NCBI GenBank assembly: GCA_002480565.1
Contig: DLCK01000047.1
Coordinates: forward strand, 24,837-88,836
Source: Phycisphaerales bacterium UBA7800
Lineage (GTDB): Bacteria; Planctomycetota; Phycisphaerae; Phycisphaerales; Phycisphaeraceae
Reading direction: 5' to 3'
DNA: 64,000 bases
Below, piece after piece: positions 24,117-33,144 of the stretch; within the stretch, counting starts at the first letter, position 1; each line of letters begins with the position of its first letter. The position numbers and the translations under genes were made by a program. Below the pieces are notes generated by a model. That model saw nothing but the letters and a program-made list of their open reading frames with translations. It was not told where the DNA came from and did no database searches.

Positions 24117-24923
24117 ATGGCCATCGCCGCACTACATTCTGCATCCTCTGGACTCTCGGCATTGTCGACGAGTATTGACGTGATTGCCAATAATCTGGCC
24201 AACTCAAATAACGCTGGTTTTAAGGCATCGCGTGCCAATTTTGAAGACCTGCTTTACGAAGAAAAAATGCAGCCAGGTGTCGAAAATGAAAACGGCGATC
24301 AACGTCCTGCAGGTCTGTATGTCGGTCTGGGGACCCGCGTGAGCAATACACAAATCGACTTTAAAACCGGTAGCCCGCAGACCACCGACCGCAAACTTGA
24401 TGTCATGGTCGATGGCAACGGCTTCTTCCAAGTCAACATCACCCGCGGTCAGGAAACCACAGCATTCACCCGCAGTGGCAATTTCTTTATGAACTCCGAA
24501 GGTGATCTGGTACTGGGTAACTCCAACGGTCCACGGCTTGAACCGAATATCAATATCCCCGCCGATGCCGAAGACGTGACTATCAGTAATGACGGTCGCG
24601 TGCTTGTGAGTCTACCCGGTGAAGCGGAACTTCAGGAAGTCGGCCAAATGGAAGTCGCCAACTTCATCAACCCGCATGGGCTTAAGCAAATTGGTGGCAA
24701 CCTCTATCTCGAATCTTCCGCATCCGGCCCGCCGACGGTTGGCAATCCAAACACAGACAACTTTGGGGCGTTGCTTCAAGGTTCATTGGAAGCCTCAAAC
24801 GTCGATCCCGTCGTGGAACTCGTTGAACTGATTAAAGCTCAACGAGCCTTTGAAATGAACTCACAGTCGATCCAGGCTGCCGACTCCACGCTGGAAGTCA
24901 TCAGTAACCTTCGACGCTTCTAA
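24117..24923 (+). CDS. flgG: Flagellar distal rod protein FlgG
   Basis: 268 residues, close to the usual 260. N-terminus MAIAALHSASSGLSALSTSIDVIANNLANSNNAGFKASRANFEDLLYE carries the ANNLAN motif and the FlgG-specific NFEDLLY block that makes the rod rigid in other bacteria. C-terminus: LEASNVDPVVELVELIKAQRAFEMNSQSIQAADSTLEVISNLRR, an excellent FlgG ending. The SD-like GAGGGTAA lies before the ATG but GGG can pair with CCC just upstream of the start. Builds the distal rod through the peptidoglycan and P-ring. Part of the flgF-to-flgL operon. Confidence 0.95.
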   Translation: MAIAALHSASSGLSALSTSIDVIANNLANSNNAGFKASRANFEDLLYEEKMQPGVENENGDQRPAGLYVGLGTRVSNTQIDFKTGSPQTTDRKLDVMVDGNGFFQVNITRGQETTAFTRSGNFFMNSEGDLVLGNSNGPRLEPNINIPADAEDVTISNDGRVLVSLPGEAELQEVGQMEVANFINPHGLKQIGGNLYLESSASGPPTVGNPNTDNFGALLQGSLEASNVDPVVELVELIKAQRAFEMNSQSIQAADSTLEVISNLRRF

Positions 24924-24973
24924 ATCACAGGTAACACTAGGTAACAGTTAATACTGAAAAACAAGGCATAAAC

Positions 24974-26038
24974 ATGACACCAGCCACTGACAACTTCACA
25001 ATCAAAAGCCTCGTCGCCATCGTTGCGATGCTGGTGATGGTTGCAAGTAGTCAGGCTCAGACCATGGATCGTGTCGAACTTAAGTCCATCGCTCAAAGTG
25101 ATGATAACCTTGTTCAACTCCGTGAAATTGCATGGCTCACCGGTGATACCGCAACCAAACTTGGCGGTTCGATTGTTACCACGCTCTCTGAAAATCAGGT
25201 CGACAGTCGTATCACTTTGCAGAGCGTTCGCAAGCATCTTTCGGATATGGGTGTGAACTGGGGACGATTCAATCTCACCGGGGCCTCCCAGTGTCAGGTG
25301 ACATTGGCATCCGCTCAACCGACTCGCACTGCGATTGTCCCTAATCCCTCTAAACCGATTCATGCGACGGATGCGATTAGCATCGAAGAATATGTCACGC
25401 GATATCTTCTTACCTATACCGGCTTGTCGGATCAGGAGTTGGTGTTGAGCTTCTCGGCAGCTGACAAACGCGAGCTTTCTGCTGCTGCATTGACTGACCG
25501 TTTTGAAATTGAAGTCATCGGCACTGCGAAAATCGGGCAGATCCCCATGGTCATCCGCCGATGGCGGGGCGGGAGCATGGTTGGTGAAATCCGAGTGACT
25601 GCACAGGTAACATGCAAGACGCTTGCTGCCGTCGTGGTTGAAAATGTTCGACGTGGCCAAAGCTTTGGTCCCAATGATGTGCAGGTTCAGGAAGTCTTTC
25701 TCACCAGTCCGCAGACGCCCATCCGTAAACTCCGCGATGTGGTGGGGCGGATCGCATCACGAAATATCCGTAAAAACCAGACTCTTTTTGAATCTGACGT
25801 GCAGTTGCCTTTCATGATCCAACGGGGCGAACAAGTTACTGTCCGTGTTATGGTCGGCTCGATGGTGATTCGAACCGTTGCTCGTGCCAATACGGATGCA
25901 GCCATGGGTGAGATGGTGGAACTGCAAAACCAACGCAGTCGCGAATCTTTTATGGCAAGAGTTACCGGGCCACGCCAAGCCGTCCTGGATAACGGTAGCA
26001 GCCAACAGGTGAGTATGGCAGGAGGAGGTAGTCGATGA
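24974..26038 (+). CDS. flgA: Flagellar P-ring assembly chaperone FlgA (extended)
   Basis: 354 residues, longer than the 220 or so of enteric FlgA; the extra length is in the N-terminal half. Signal peptide about residues 10-29 (SLVAIVAMLVMVASSQAQ), so periplasmic. The C-terminal third is the SAF/ChapFlgA domain: VVVENVRRGQSFGPNDVQVQEVFLTS, VVGRIASRNIRKNQTLFESDVQLPFMIQRGEQVTVRV and FMARVTG. Helps FlgI polymerise into the P ring, and flgI follows two genes later. It overlaps flgH by four bases (ATGA), indicating coupled translation. Start ATG 24974 is supported by the signal peptide, with a modest AAGG upstream. Confidence 0.9.
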   Translation: MTPATDNFTIKSLVAIVAMLVMVASSQAQTMDRVELKSIAQSDDNLVQLREIAWLTGDTATKLGGSIVTTLSENQVDSRITLQSVRKHLSDMGVNWGRFNLTGASQCQVTLASAQPTRTAIVPNPSKPIHATDAISIEEYVTRYLLTYTGLSDQELVLSFSAADKRELSAAALTDRFEIEVIGTAKIGQIPMVIRRWRGGSMVGEIRVTAQVTCKTLAAVVVENVRRGQSFGPNDVQVQEVFLTSPQTPIRKLRDVVGRIASRNIRKNQTLFESDVQLPFMIQRGEQVTVRVMVGSMVIRTVARANTDAAMGEMVELQNQRSRESFMARVTGPRQAVLDNGSSQQVSMAGGGSR

Positions 26039-26751
26039 AATTGATGCTATGTGTGACAACCTGCCTGATGATGCTTTTAGGACATTCAACTCTGGCTCAC
26101 GCTCAGAGTTCATCGCTTTATGCTCAGAAGTCCAAGACCCAGATGCCCGCGCCGGTCAAGGGACCTGATGGACGTTACGATCGTTTGTCACCCAAACTTT
26201 CAGAAGTCAGTTATTCAGCGGTCCCACTTCCCGAACCACGTGGTTATGCACTGCATGATCTGGTCACCATTATCATTCGTGAATCAATTGAAAACGATAT
26301 CTCCTCCACAACCGATACCAAGAAGTCTGTTTCAGTCGATGGTGAAGTGACCAGCTTCCCGAGTATCACCAGCATGCTCGAACTTCGCCCGCGTACCAGT
26401 CCGACAACCAACAATCCCACAGTGGGTCTGTCAATGGACACTGACTTTACCGGTGAAGGTTCACACAAACGCACCGACTCCTTCACCACGCGATTAACCG
26501 CTCGGATCATCGACATCAAGCCCAACGGCACATTGGTTCTTGAAGCCCGCAAACGCATTCTCGATGACAAGGAAGATGTGACACTCGTCCTCACCGGCAC
26601 CTGTCGCAAGGAAGATATCACACTGGATAACACGATTTTATCGACTCAGATTTATGACCTGTTCCTGCGAAAGCAAACTGCTGGCGAAATGAAAAAGGCC
26701 TCTGAAAAGGGCGTATTAACCAAATTACTCGACACGATTTTTAACTTTTAA
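26035..26751 (+). CDS. flgH: Flagellar L-ring protein FlgH without a lipobox
   Basis: 238 residues, typical length. Family blocks: YALHDLVTIIIRESIENDISSTTDTKK, then DTDFTGEGSHKRTDSFTTRLTARIIDIKPNGTLVLEARKRI and LTGTCRKEDITLDNTILSTQIYDL. Forms the outer-membrane bushing of the flagellum. In enteric bacteria FlgH is a lipoprotein. Here the signal peptide (MKLMLCVTTCLMMLLGHSTLAHAQ) has a type I AxA site and no Cys at the cleavage point; the Cys residues at 6 and 10 do not fit a lipobox. So the L ring may attach to the outer membrane differently. Translation is coupled to flgA and followed by flgI after 2 bp. Confidence 0.93.
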   Translation: MKLMLCVTTCLMMLLGHSTLAHAQSSSLYAQKSKTQMPAPVKGPDGRYDRLSPKLSEVSYSAVPLPEPRGYALHDLVTIIIRESIENDISSTTDTKKSVSVDGEVTSFPSITSMLELRPRTSPTTNNPTVGLSMDTDFTGEGSHKRTDSFTTRLTARIIDIKPNGTLVLEARKRILDDKEDVTLVLTGTCRKEDITLDNTILSTQIYDLFLRKQTAGEMKKASEKGVLTKLLDTIFNF

Positions 26752-26753
26752 TC

Positions 26754-27836
26754 ATGCATAAACACGTACTCCAATTTGCTCTTTGCTTAGTCCTCCTCGC
26801 AGGACTGGCTGTGCGTGTGCATGCTGTTCAGCTCCAGGATTTGGTTCGCATCAAAGGTGCTGAAGGCAGCAAACTCGTGGGCATGGGACTGGTCATGGGA
26901 CTGCCCGGGACAGGTGATGGGGGCAAGTTCACCCCGGCCATGCAGTCACTGGCTCGCGTGATTGAACATCTGGCAGTCGGGGGCGTGACGGCATCGGATC
27001 TTAAAAATACCAAGAACGTGGCCATGGTTGCACTTACTGTCAACGTGCCAGCAAATGGTGTCCGTGAAGGTGATCGTCTGGATGTTCACATCAGCAGCAT
27101 CGGTCCAGCCAAGAGCCTTCAAGGGGGACGCCTGTTCTTGATCCCGATGACTGGCCCGTTACCCGGATCAGATATTTTTGCCTACGCAGAAGGTCCCGTC
27201 AGTGTCGAGGATATCAAGTTGCCCAACACCGGCGTGATCAAAAACGGTGCTCAGATGGTGCAGGACATCCGTGCTCAGTACATGGATGATTACGGTCAGG
27301 TGACGTTTGTGATCGACGACAAAATCGCGTCATGGCCAACCGCCAGCAACCTTGCCAGTCATATCAACGGTGTGATCACACTTGATGATGGCCCGGATAT
27401 TGCTCGTGCGGTGGACCCCAAAAACATCATTGTGCAACTTCCCAATGCGGATCAAAACAATCCCGGCGCTTTCCTGTCACAGATTCTCACCAGCTACATC
27501 GACCCGCCACTGATTGGCACTGGTGCCCGCGTGAAGATTAATGAAGCTGCTGGAACCATTGTCTTTGGTGCCAATGTGCAGATTTCCCCAGTCGTTATTT
27601 CGACGCAGGGCTTGACCATCACCACGGTCACCCCGCCCATCGAACCGACTCCCGAAGCACCCATGATCGAAACAAATAACTGGGTCTCAATTGACCCTGG
27701 CAAACGTGGCGGTACCAAGCTCGCAGACCTGCTTAACGCTCTAAAGCAGTTACGTGTTGAAGGCAAGGATCGCATCGCCATCGTCAAAGAACTGGACAAG
27801 GTTGGAGCTTTACACGCGGAAGTCATCATCGAGTAA
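26754..27836 (+). CDS. flgI: Flagellar P-ring protein FlgI
   Basis: 360 residues, standard length. Signal peptide about 1-24 (VLQFALCLVLLAGLAVRVHA). Mature start VQLQDLVRIKGAEGSKLVGMGLVMGLPGTGDG is diagnostic for FlgI. Further blocks: KNVAMVALTVNVPANGVREGDRLDVHISSIGPAKSLQGGRLFLIPM and VVISTQGLTITTV. The C-terminal LADLLNALKQLRVEGKDRIAIVKELDKVGALHAEVI matches the family ending. Forms the peptidoglycan-associated ring with FlgA as chaperone. The ATG lies 2 bp after the flgH stop; no separate SD is evident, so it is probably translated by re-initiation. Confidence 0.96.
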   Translation: MHKHVLQFALCLVLLAGLAVRVHAVQLQDLVRIKGAEGSKLVGMGLVMGLPGTGDGGKFTPAMQSLARVIEHLAVGGVTASDLKNTKNVAMVALTVNVPANGVREGDRLDVHISSIGPAKSLQGGRLFLIPMTGPLPGSDIFAYAEGPVSVEDIKLPNTGVIKNGAQMVQDIRAQYMDDYGQVTFVIDDKIASWPTASNLASHINGVITLDDGPDIARAVDPKNIIVQLPNADQNNPGAFLSQILTSYIDPPLIGTGARVKINEAAGTIVFGANVQISPVVISTQGLTITTVTPPIEPTPEAPMIETNNWVSIDPGKRGGTKLADLLNALKQLRVEGKDRIAIVKELDKVGALHAEVIIE

Positions 27837-27841
27837 ACACC

Positions 27842-28246
27842 ATGCAGATGTCAGCAATTTCCAATTTGGGTTTTGAGCAAACAGTCACCGATGCGGCCAG
27901 GCAGTCGAGTCAGGTGAGTTTTGCCTCACTGCTGAATCGCCCAGGTGTCGCTCGGGAAGCTCAGATGAGTGATCAGCAGAAAAGTGATATCCGTCAGGCC
28001 GCTCAGCAGTTGGTTTCCAGTGCGTTGATCCTGCCGATGCTTCAGCAGGTTCGTGAAAGTTCACTCAAAAGCGAATTGTTTCATGGCGGGTTTTCAGAAG
28101 ACGCTTTTGGTGCTCAGTTGGATACAGAATTGGCTGACCGTATGGTCGCCAAGTCCAACTTCCCGATTGTGGATGCGATTTATCGCAAGATGACTGGCCA
28201 GACAGATTTCGTTCCCAAAGGTAAGGAGTTGAATATCCATGGATAA
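27842..28246 (+). CDS. flgJ: FlgJ-type rod-binding protein, no muramidase domain
   Basis: 134 residues, matching only the N-terminal rod-binding half of enteric FlgJ. Core: DIRQAAQQLVSSALILPMLQQVRESSLKSELFHGGFSEDAFGAQLDTELADRMVAKSNFPIVDAIYRKM, which keeps the Q-F/L-x-S-x-x-L pattern and the E-LD-ELA block of rod-capping FlgJ. The peptidoglycan hydrolase half is absent, as in many non-enteric bacteria, so a separate hydrolase must open the wall. Acts in rod assembly in the periplasm. It starts 5 bp after flgI and overlaps flgN by 8 bp. Confidence 0.82.
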   Translation: MQMSAISNLGFEQTVTDAARQSSQVSFASLLNRPGVAREAQMSDQQKSDIRQAAQQLVSSALILPMLQQVRESSLKSELFHGGFSEDAFGAQLDTELADRMVAKSNFPIVDAIYRKMTGQTDFVPKGKELNIHG

Positions 28247-28751
28247 GCAGTTGGAAAAACAACTCGGAACACTTGAAGGTTTGCTTCAGGATTTGATGCA
28301 GGCCCATGTGCATCTCCTGGAGCTGCTTGAAGAAAAGCGTTCTGCGATGAAACATGCCAAGCATGATGAGATGGCCCAGGTCTGTCAGCGTGAAAACGAG
28401 CAGATCCGCAAGATCAGCGATATGGAAAAACAGCGTCTGCAACTCGTCGCCGATATAACGCTTTTGGTTGAGCCTGGTGCAAAGGAGCCAATGAAGCTTT
28501 TGCAGTTGGCTGACCGTTTGCCCGAACCCTGGCGTGGCCGGATTCTGGTGTTTCGTCATCAGCTTCAGCAAAAAATGCAGGCCACCCAAAAGCAGGCACG
28601 CACGACGCAGCAGGCCACCATGCAGTTGATGAAACACATGACCGGCATGATGCAGAAAGTCACCGCAGCATGTACCGGTTCAGCAGCGTATGGCGCCAAG
28701 GGCGCACCGTCGAATCAAACAAGGATCAGCACCTTCAGCATGACTGCCTAA
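28239..28751 (+). CDS. flgN: FlgN-like flagellar export chaperone
   Basis: 170 residues, almost entirely helical and Gln/Met/Lys-rich. N-terminal half DKQLEKQLGTLEGLLQDLMQAHVHLLELLEEKRSAMKHAKHDEMAQVCQRENEQIRKISDMEKQRLQL matches the FlgN family (long coiled coil). FlgN binds the C-termini of the hook-filament junction proteins FlgK and FlgL, and both genes follow immediately, which supports the call. It overlaps the flgJ end by 8 bp. The C-terminal 30 residues are polar and may hold the client-binding tail. Sequence conservation in FlgN is low, so the assignment rests partly on context. Confidence 0.82.
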   Translation: MDKQLEKQLGTLEGLLQDLMQAHVHLLELLEEKRSAMKHAKHDEMAQVCQRENEQIRKISDMEKQRLQLVADITLLVEPGAKEPMKLLQLADRLPEPWRGRILVFRHQLQQKMQATQKQARTTQQATMQLMKHMTGMMQKVTAACTGSAAYGAKGAPSNQTRISTFSMTA

Positions 28752-28772
28752 GTGCAGATGTGAGAATAAACG

Positions 28773-30473
28773 ATGTCACTGAGTAGCGCATTACAAATCG
28801 GACGATCCGGCATTCTGGCTAGCCAGACCGCATTGGAAGTAGCAGGTAACAACCTGGCCAATGTCGCTACGCCCGGCTACCATCGCCAGACCATTTCGCT
28901 GACACCGGCACAAGGTGACCAGCTTTCCCGCGATATCTCCATCGGCCAGGGCGTTACCGTCCAGTCCATTACCCGTAACATCTCCGAAGCACTTGAAGCC
29001 CGTATCCGTTCGAGCATTTCCCAAGGCTCATCTTCGAAAACGCAAATCGACGTTCTTACACAACTCGAAGCCTTGGAAAACGAATTCACCGATGTGGATC
29101 TTTCCAGTAATCTCTCTGAGTTCTTTGATGCATGGAGCGAATTGGCCAACACGCCTGACGATCCTTCCAAGCGAACGCTGGTGATCCAGCAAGGTGAAAA
29201 ACTCTCTGCATTTGTGCAGGATTTACGATCCAATGTCGTTGGACTGCGGGATCAGGTGGATGAACAAATCAGTGCAGCAGTCGACTCAGCCAACTCGGTG
29301 CTTAGTCAACTTGCGACAGTGAATATGGAAATCGCCCGTGTGGATGGCGGTACCGGTTCAGCCAATAGTCTACGTGATGAACGCGATACGCTTCTTGCTG
29401 AACTCAGTAAGTACATCGACATTTCCACCGTCGAACAGAACGATGGCAAGGTCGATGTCTTCGTCGGATCAATTCCATTGATTCTCAACGGCACGAATCG
29501 CGGTATCGAACTGCGCGCCGATGCCCAAGGTGATGATTTTGAAATGAGCATCGTGCTGGGGTCCGACGGATCGCCGTTGCTTTCGACTTCTGGAACCATT
29601 CAGGGATTTCTTGAAGCTCGTGAAGAACATGTCAATGGCGCAATTGACGAACTCGATGAATTTGCCAACACCTTGATCTACCAAGTCAACCTGTTGCATA
29701 CGCAAGGTCAAGGCACTGAAGGTTTCACCTCAGTGACCGGCACACAGCAGTTTGTTGATGTGGATGCGGTGCTTAATTCCGGTGATGCCGGATTGCCGTT
29801 TGAAATTGAACACGGAAGCTTCCAGGTCACACTCACTCAAACGCAGACTGGCCAGCAGAACACCACCACCATCGACATTGATCTGGACGGTATCGGTACC
29901 GACTCCACGATGAGTGATGTGTTGGCACAGCTTAACAGTGTGGACAATCTCACCGCATCCTTGTCACCCAGCGGTCGACTGGTGATTGAAACATCCGGTC
30001 AGCAGTACGAAGTATCGTTCAATGAGGACTCCAGCGGATTTCTCGCCACTGCCGGGATTAACACGTATTTCACCGGTTCCTCTGCAGCGGACATAGGTAT
30101 CAACGGACTGCTGGAAGATAACACCAACCTTTTGGCAGTCGCCCAGGATCACGTCGACGGCGATAACTCCAACGCTTTAGCCATCGCCAATCTGCGGACG
30201 CAGGAATTGGGGGCTTTGGGCGGTATTAGTCTCACAGAAATGTGGAATCGTCACGTTGAGGAATTTGCAGCCCGCATGGGTCAGGCCGAGAGTACATTCC
30301 AGGCTGATCAAATCGTCTCTTCGAATCTCAATGCCCAGCAGCAGGCGATCAGCGGTGTGAATGCGGATGAAGAAGCGATCAATCTGCTGAGTTTTCAGCA
30401 AGCGTATTCGGGTAGTGCCCGATTTTTAAGTGTTGTGGACGAGATGATGCAAACCTTGTTGCAGTTGCTTTGA
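28773..30473 (+). CDS. flgK: Hook-filament junction protein FlgK
   Basis: 566 residues, ordinary length. N-terminus SLSSALQIGRSGILASQTALEVAGNNLANVATPGYHRQTISL carries the GNNLAN-(V/T)ATPGY signature of FlgK. The helical D1 region follows (LEALENEFTDVDLSSNLSEFFDAWSELANTPDDPSKR, characteristic of FlgK). C-terminus SGVNADEEAINLLSFQQAYSGSARFLSVVDEMMQTLLQLL is the typical NLD/E-EE-A-NLL-FQQAYxASA-x-hhxhxxxhhxxLL ending. First of the two hook-filament adaptors; exported with FlgN. A 20-bp gap separates it from flgL. Confidence 0.96.
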   Translation: MSLSSALQIGRSGILASQTALEVAGNNLANVATPGYHRQTISLTPAQGDQLSRDISIGQGVTVQSITRNISEALEARIRSSISQGSSSKTQIDVLTQLEALENEFTDVDLSSNLSEFFDAWSELANTPDDPSKRTLVIQQGEKLSAFVQDLRSNVVGLRDQVDEQISAAVDSANSVLSQLATVNMEIARVDGGTGSANSLRDERDTLLAELSKYIDISTVEQNDGKVDVFVGSIPLILNGTNRGIELRADAQGDDFEMSIVLGSDGSPLLSTSGTIQGFLEAREEHVNGAIDELDEFANTLIYQVNLLHTQGQGTEGFTSVTGTQQFVDVDAVLNSGDAGLPFEIEHGSFQVTLTQTQTGQQNTTTIDIDLDGIGTDSTMSDVLAQLNSVDNLTASLSPSGRLVIETSGQQYEVSFNEDSSGFLATAGINTYFTGSSAADIGINGLLEDNTNLLAVAQDHVDGDNSNALAIANLRTQELGALGGISLTEMWNRHVEEFAARMGQAESTFQADQIVSSNLNAQQQAISGVNADEEAINLLSFQQAYSGSARFLSVVDEMMQTLLQLL

Positions 30474-30492
30474 TGTTGAAATGGATTGAGCT

Positions 30493-32457
30493 ATGAGCAG
30501 TATCCCATACAGCAGCTATTCACGCACGACTTCGATGCTGAGTTCCAATCAGTTGATGTATCAACTGCGCAAAATTCAGAGCGAGATGTCCGACGCGCAG
30601 AACGCCATCACCACCGGCCAGGCAATCAACAAACCTTCCGATGCTCCGACATTAACTTCAGCGATCCTGCTGGTTGTTGAGCAAATGGAAGCACGTGAGC
30701 AGCACGAAAATAATCTCGATTACATCTCCACGATGCTCAATAACGTGGATCAGGCCATGGCGGATGTGGCTACGGTATCCATCGAGGCACATAGTCTTGC
30801 TTTGAGTCAGATCGGTATCACCTCTGACGAAGGAACCCGCCAGGCCGAGGCGTCCGTGGTGGATGCACAAATGAGTGCGCTGCTGGACATCGTCAACCGC
30901 AAGGTTCTGGACATCGGCTTGTTTAACGGCAACAGCAACAGTGGTAACGAAGCCTTCGTCGAATTTATGGGTGGTGTCCGCTATGTCGGTGCTGAAACCA
31001 ATCTCATCGCTGAAACCGGCTTGTCCAATGAAGTGGCCTACAACTCAAACGGTGCTGAAGCATTTGGTGCGTTGGGGTATGTCTTTGGTGATGTGGATTT
31101 GAATCCGACAGCAACCAATAGCACACGACTCAAAGATGTCGACGGTGCCACCGATAATGGTGTCCGGCTTGGATCATTGCAGTTGGATGTGGATGGCAAT
31201 ACGGTCACAGTTGATTTGACCACTGCCCGGACATTCAACGATGTGGTGACGCGACTGCAAAATGCCATTGACGACATCGACCCGACGGCTGGTGAAATTG
31301 TCATTGGTGAAAACGGTTTTGAACTCACCGCTGATTCAGGCCATGAAATTACGATTTCCGACTTCCCCGGTGGCGTTGTTGCATCGGACTTGGGAATTGA
31401 ACTCTATGCAAACGACGAAACGGTCATCGGCGAAGATGTTCAAATTAATCTCACGAACCTGACGTCACTGGATGCACTGGATTTTGGCATCGATTGGGAC
31501 AGCGGTTTACAGATCACCCAGGGCGCAGTCACCAAAGTGGCGGACTTCTCCGGTGCGACCACGGTTCAGGACCTGATGAACGTCATTGACGGTTTACATA
31601 TGGGGCTGCGTTTAAATATCAATGAGCAGGGGACCGGACTGAACATGATCACCGAGGTCTCAGGCATCAACCTGTCCATCGGCGAAGTGGCTGACGGAAC
31701 CACGGCAACGGATCTTGGTCTGCGAACCTTTACAAACAGCACATCTTTGGAAAGTCTCAACAATGGTTTGGGCGTTTCCCGTGCTGCCAATGAAGAAGAT
31801 ATCACCGTTCAGCTTCACGATGGCACGACGTTTAATGTCAACCTTGATGAAGCTGCGACGATTGAAGATGTTATCAGCATGATCACCACCGCAGCGGAGG
31901 ACTTGGGCTTAACCGTCGGACTTCCCGGCGATGGTTCCAGTGATCTGAACATTGGTTTTGCCACCGAAGGCAACGGCTTGTTGATCGAGGACGGTACCTT
32001 CGGGACTGAGGATTTCAAAATCATCAGCATCAACAATTCCATGGCAGCAGACGATCTGGGAATTGCGTTCAATGCCAAGGATGAGTCTGAGATTAACGGT
32101 GAGGATGTGGCAACCGTCCAGGTGGACAGCATTTTTACCCATTTGCAAAATTTAAAAGAAAGTTTGCTTCAAAATGACTCCCGTGGCATCTCACTTGCTG
32201 CTAGTAAATTAGAAAGTGACTCTGATTCAGTCACTCGAGTGCGTGCAACGATCGGCGTTCGCACGACACGGGCAGAAGATGCCCTGAATCGTTCGTCAGA
32301 ACTGGGAATTGCAGAGTCCAGTTTACTAAACGAGCTTCAGGGCGGAGATTTAACGGAGCTTATTTTGAAGTATCAGAATCTCCAGTATCAGTTGCAGGCA
32401 AGTTTGAGCGTGGGAGCGCAAAATTTGCAGACAAGCCTGTTGGACTATCTTGCCTGA
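30493..32457 (+). CDS. flgL: Hook-filament junction protein FlgL, enlarged by flagellin-IN-type insertions
   Basis: 654 residues, roughly twice the length of enteric FlgL. N-terminus SSIPYSSYSRTTSMLSSNQLMYQLRKIQSEMSDAQNAITTGQAINKPSDAPTLTSAILL is a good FlgL/flagellin D0-D1 start. C-terminus RAEDALNRSSELGIAESSLLNELQGGDLTELILKYQNLQYQLQASLSVGAQNLQTSLLDYL fits FlgL. Between about residues 205 and 525 lie at least three repeats of the flagellin-hook-IN kind: a VDL/VNLDxAxTxxDVVxxL block followed by DLGI/ATDLGL. These probably form surface domains on the junction ring. The extra domains are larger than the variable region of the flagellin in this window. Last gene of the operon; 150 bp to fliW. Confidence 0.93.
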   Translation: MSSIPYSSYSRTTSMLSSNQLMYQLRKIQSEMSDAQNAITTGQAINKPSDAPTLTSAILLVVEQMEAREQHENNLDYISTMLNNVDQAMADVATVSIEAHSLALSQIGITSDEGTRQAEASVVDAQMSALLDIVNRKVLDIGLFNGNSNSGNEAFVEFMGGVRYVGAETNLIAETGLSNEVAYNSNGAEAFGALGYVFGDVDLNPTATNSTRLKDVDGATDNGVRLGSLQLDVDGNTVTVDLTTARTFNDVVTRLQNAIDDIDPTAGEIVIGENGFELTADSGHEITISDFPGGVVASDLGIELYANDETVIGEDVQINLTNLTSLDALDFGIDWDSGLQITQGAVTKVADFSGATTVQDLMNVIDGLHMGLRLNINEQGTGLNMITEVSGINLSIGEVADGTTATDLGLRTFTNSTSLESLNNGLGVSRAANEEDITVQLHDGTTFNVNLDEAATIEDVISMITTAAEDLGLTVGLPGDGSSDLNIGFATEGNGLLIEDGTFGTEDFKIISINNSMAADDLGIAFNAKDESEINGEDVATVQVDSIFTHLQNLKESLLQNDSRGISLAASKLESDSDSVTRVRATIGVRTTRAEDALNRSSELGIAESSLLNELQGGDLTELILKYQNLQYQLQASLSVGAQNLQTSLLDYLA

Positions 32458-32607
32458 TTCGGCAGAAATTGCGCGTCTCTAAGGTCTTCGGTCGACCTGA
32501 CAAGATGCTTAAGAATATGAGTTGGCAGGACGCCTTCTCCAGCAGATCAAATGGTTGAGTTTGCTGAACAATCCAGGATGGAAGACCGCGAAAGAAGGAT
32601 CATACCA

Positions 32608-33054
32608 ATGATCGTAAACACAACAAGATTCGGACAGGTGGAAGTGGATGACTCTCGCGTCATCGTTTTCCCCAAGGGCTTGCTGGGCTTCCCCAGTTAC
32701 ACCCGCTATGTGCTCATTGAGCCGGGCGAAGACAGTTACTTCCTTTGGTTGCAGTCAACTCAGACGCCGGACCTGGCATTTGTGGTGACCGACCCAAGCT
32801 TGTTTGTGCCTACGTATAAGGTGCCGATCAAGCAGGACCAAATGAGAGAGTTGGGCATTGCCTCACTCTCAAGTGCACAGGTCTTTGTGATCGTCAATAA
32901 AGTCGACCGCATGCTCACTGGCAACTTGCAAGGGCCATTGGTGATCAATGTGGCGACAAAGGTCGGCGAGCAATTGGTGCTCTCTGATCGTCGATTTACG
33001 ACAAGGGTTCCCCTGGTGGAGTTGGGAAGCCCGGTGGAAGCGATGTCGGCTTGA
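32608..33054 (+). CDS. fliW: Flagellar assembly factor FliW (CsrA antagonist)
   Basis: 148 residues from ATG 32608 (AAGGA about 10 nt upstream, and the point where family similarity begins: MIVNTTRFGQVEV). Core blocks: VIVFPKGLLGFPSYTRYVLIE, FLWLQSTQTPDLAFVVTDPSLFVPTY, LSSAQVFVIVNKVDR, LTGNLQGPLVIN and RRFTTRVPL. In Bacillus and Campylobacter FliW binds either free flagellin or CsrA; when flagellin is secreted, FliW is freed and blocks CsrA, relieving flagellin mRNA repression (established). Here it is followed by csrA and flagellin, the conserved arrangement for that switch. Confidence 0.96.
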   Translation: MIVNTTRFGQVEVDDSRVIVFPKGLLGFPSYTRYVLIEPGEDSYFLWLQSTQTPDLAFVVTDPSLFVPTYKVPIKQDQMRELGIASLSSAQVFVIVNKVDRMLTGNLQGPLVINVATKVGEQLVLSDRRFTTRVPLVELGSPVEAMSA

Positions 33055-33091
33055 GACTATTAAGCCGGATGTGATGTGTAAGAGTAGTTCC

Positions 33092-33111
33092 CCGATGCAC
33101 GGAGGCATCGG
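33092..33111 (+). promoter_or_regulatory. CsrA-type hairpin in the csrA leader
   Basis: CCGATGC-ACGGAG-GCATCGG: a perfect 7-bp stem with hexaloop ACGGAG that contains the CsrA core ANGGA. It lies 57 nt before the csrA start. A second GGA-rich loop, AGGC-(11 nt)-GCCT at 33145-33163, covers the csrA ribosome site. Candidate autoregulatory dual site. Confidence 0.65.
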
Positions 33112-33144
33112 ATTCCAGAAGGTCAGATGTGTGTCTGATTTTCG

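Noticed and set aside
32458..32607. Sigma-54 promoter before fliW (TTGGCAGG...)
   Set aside because: The GG is not followed by GC at the required 10-nt spacing.
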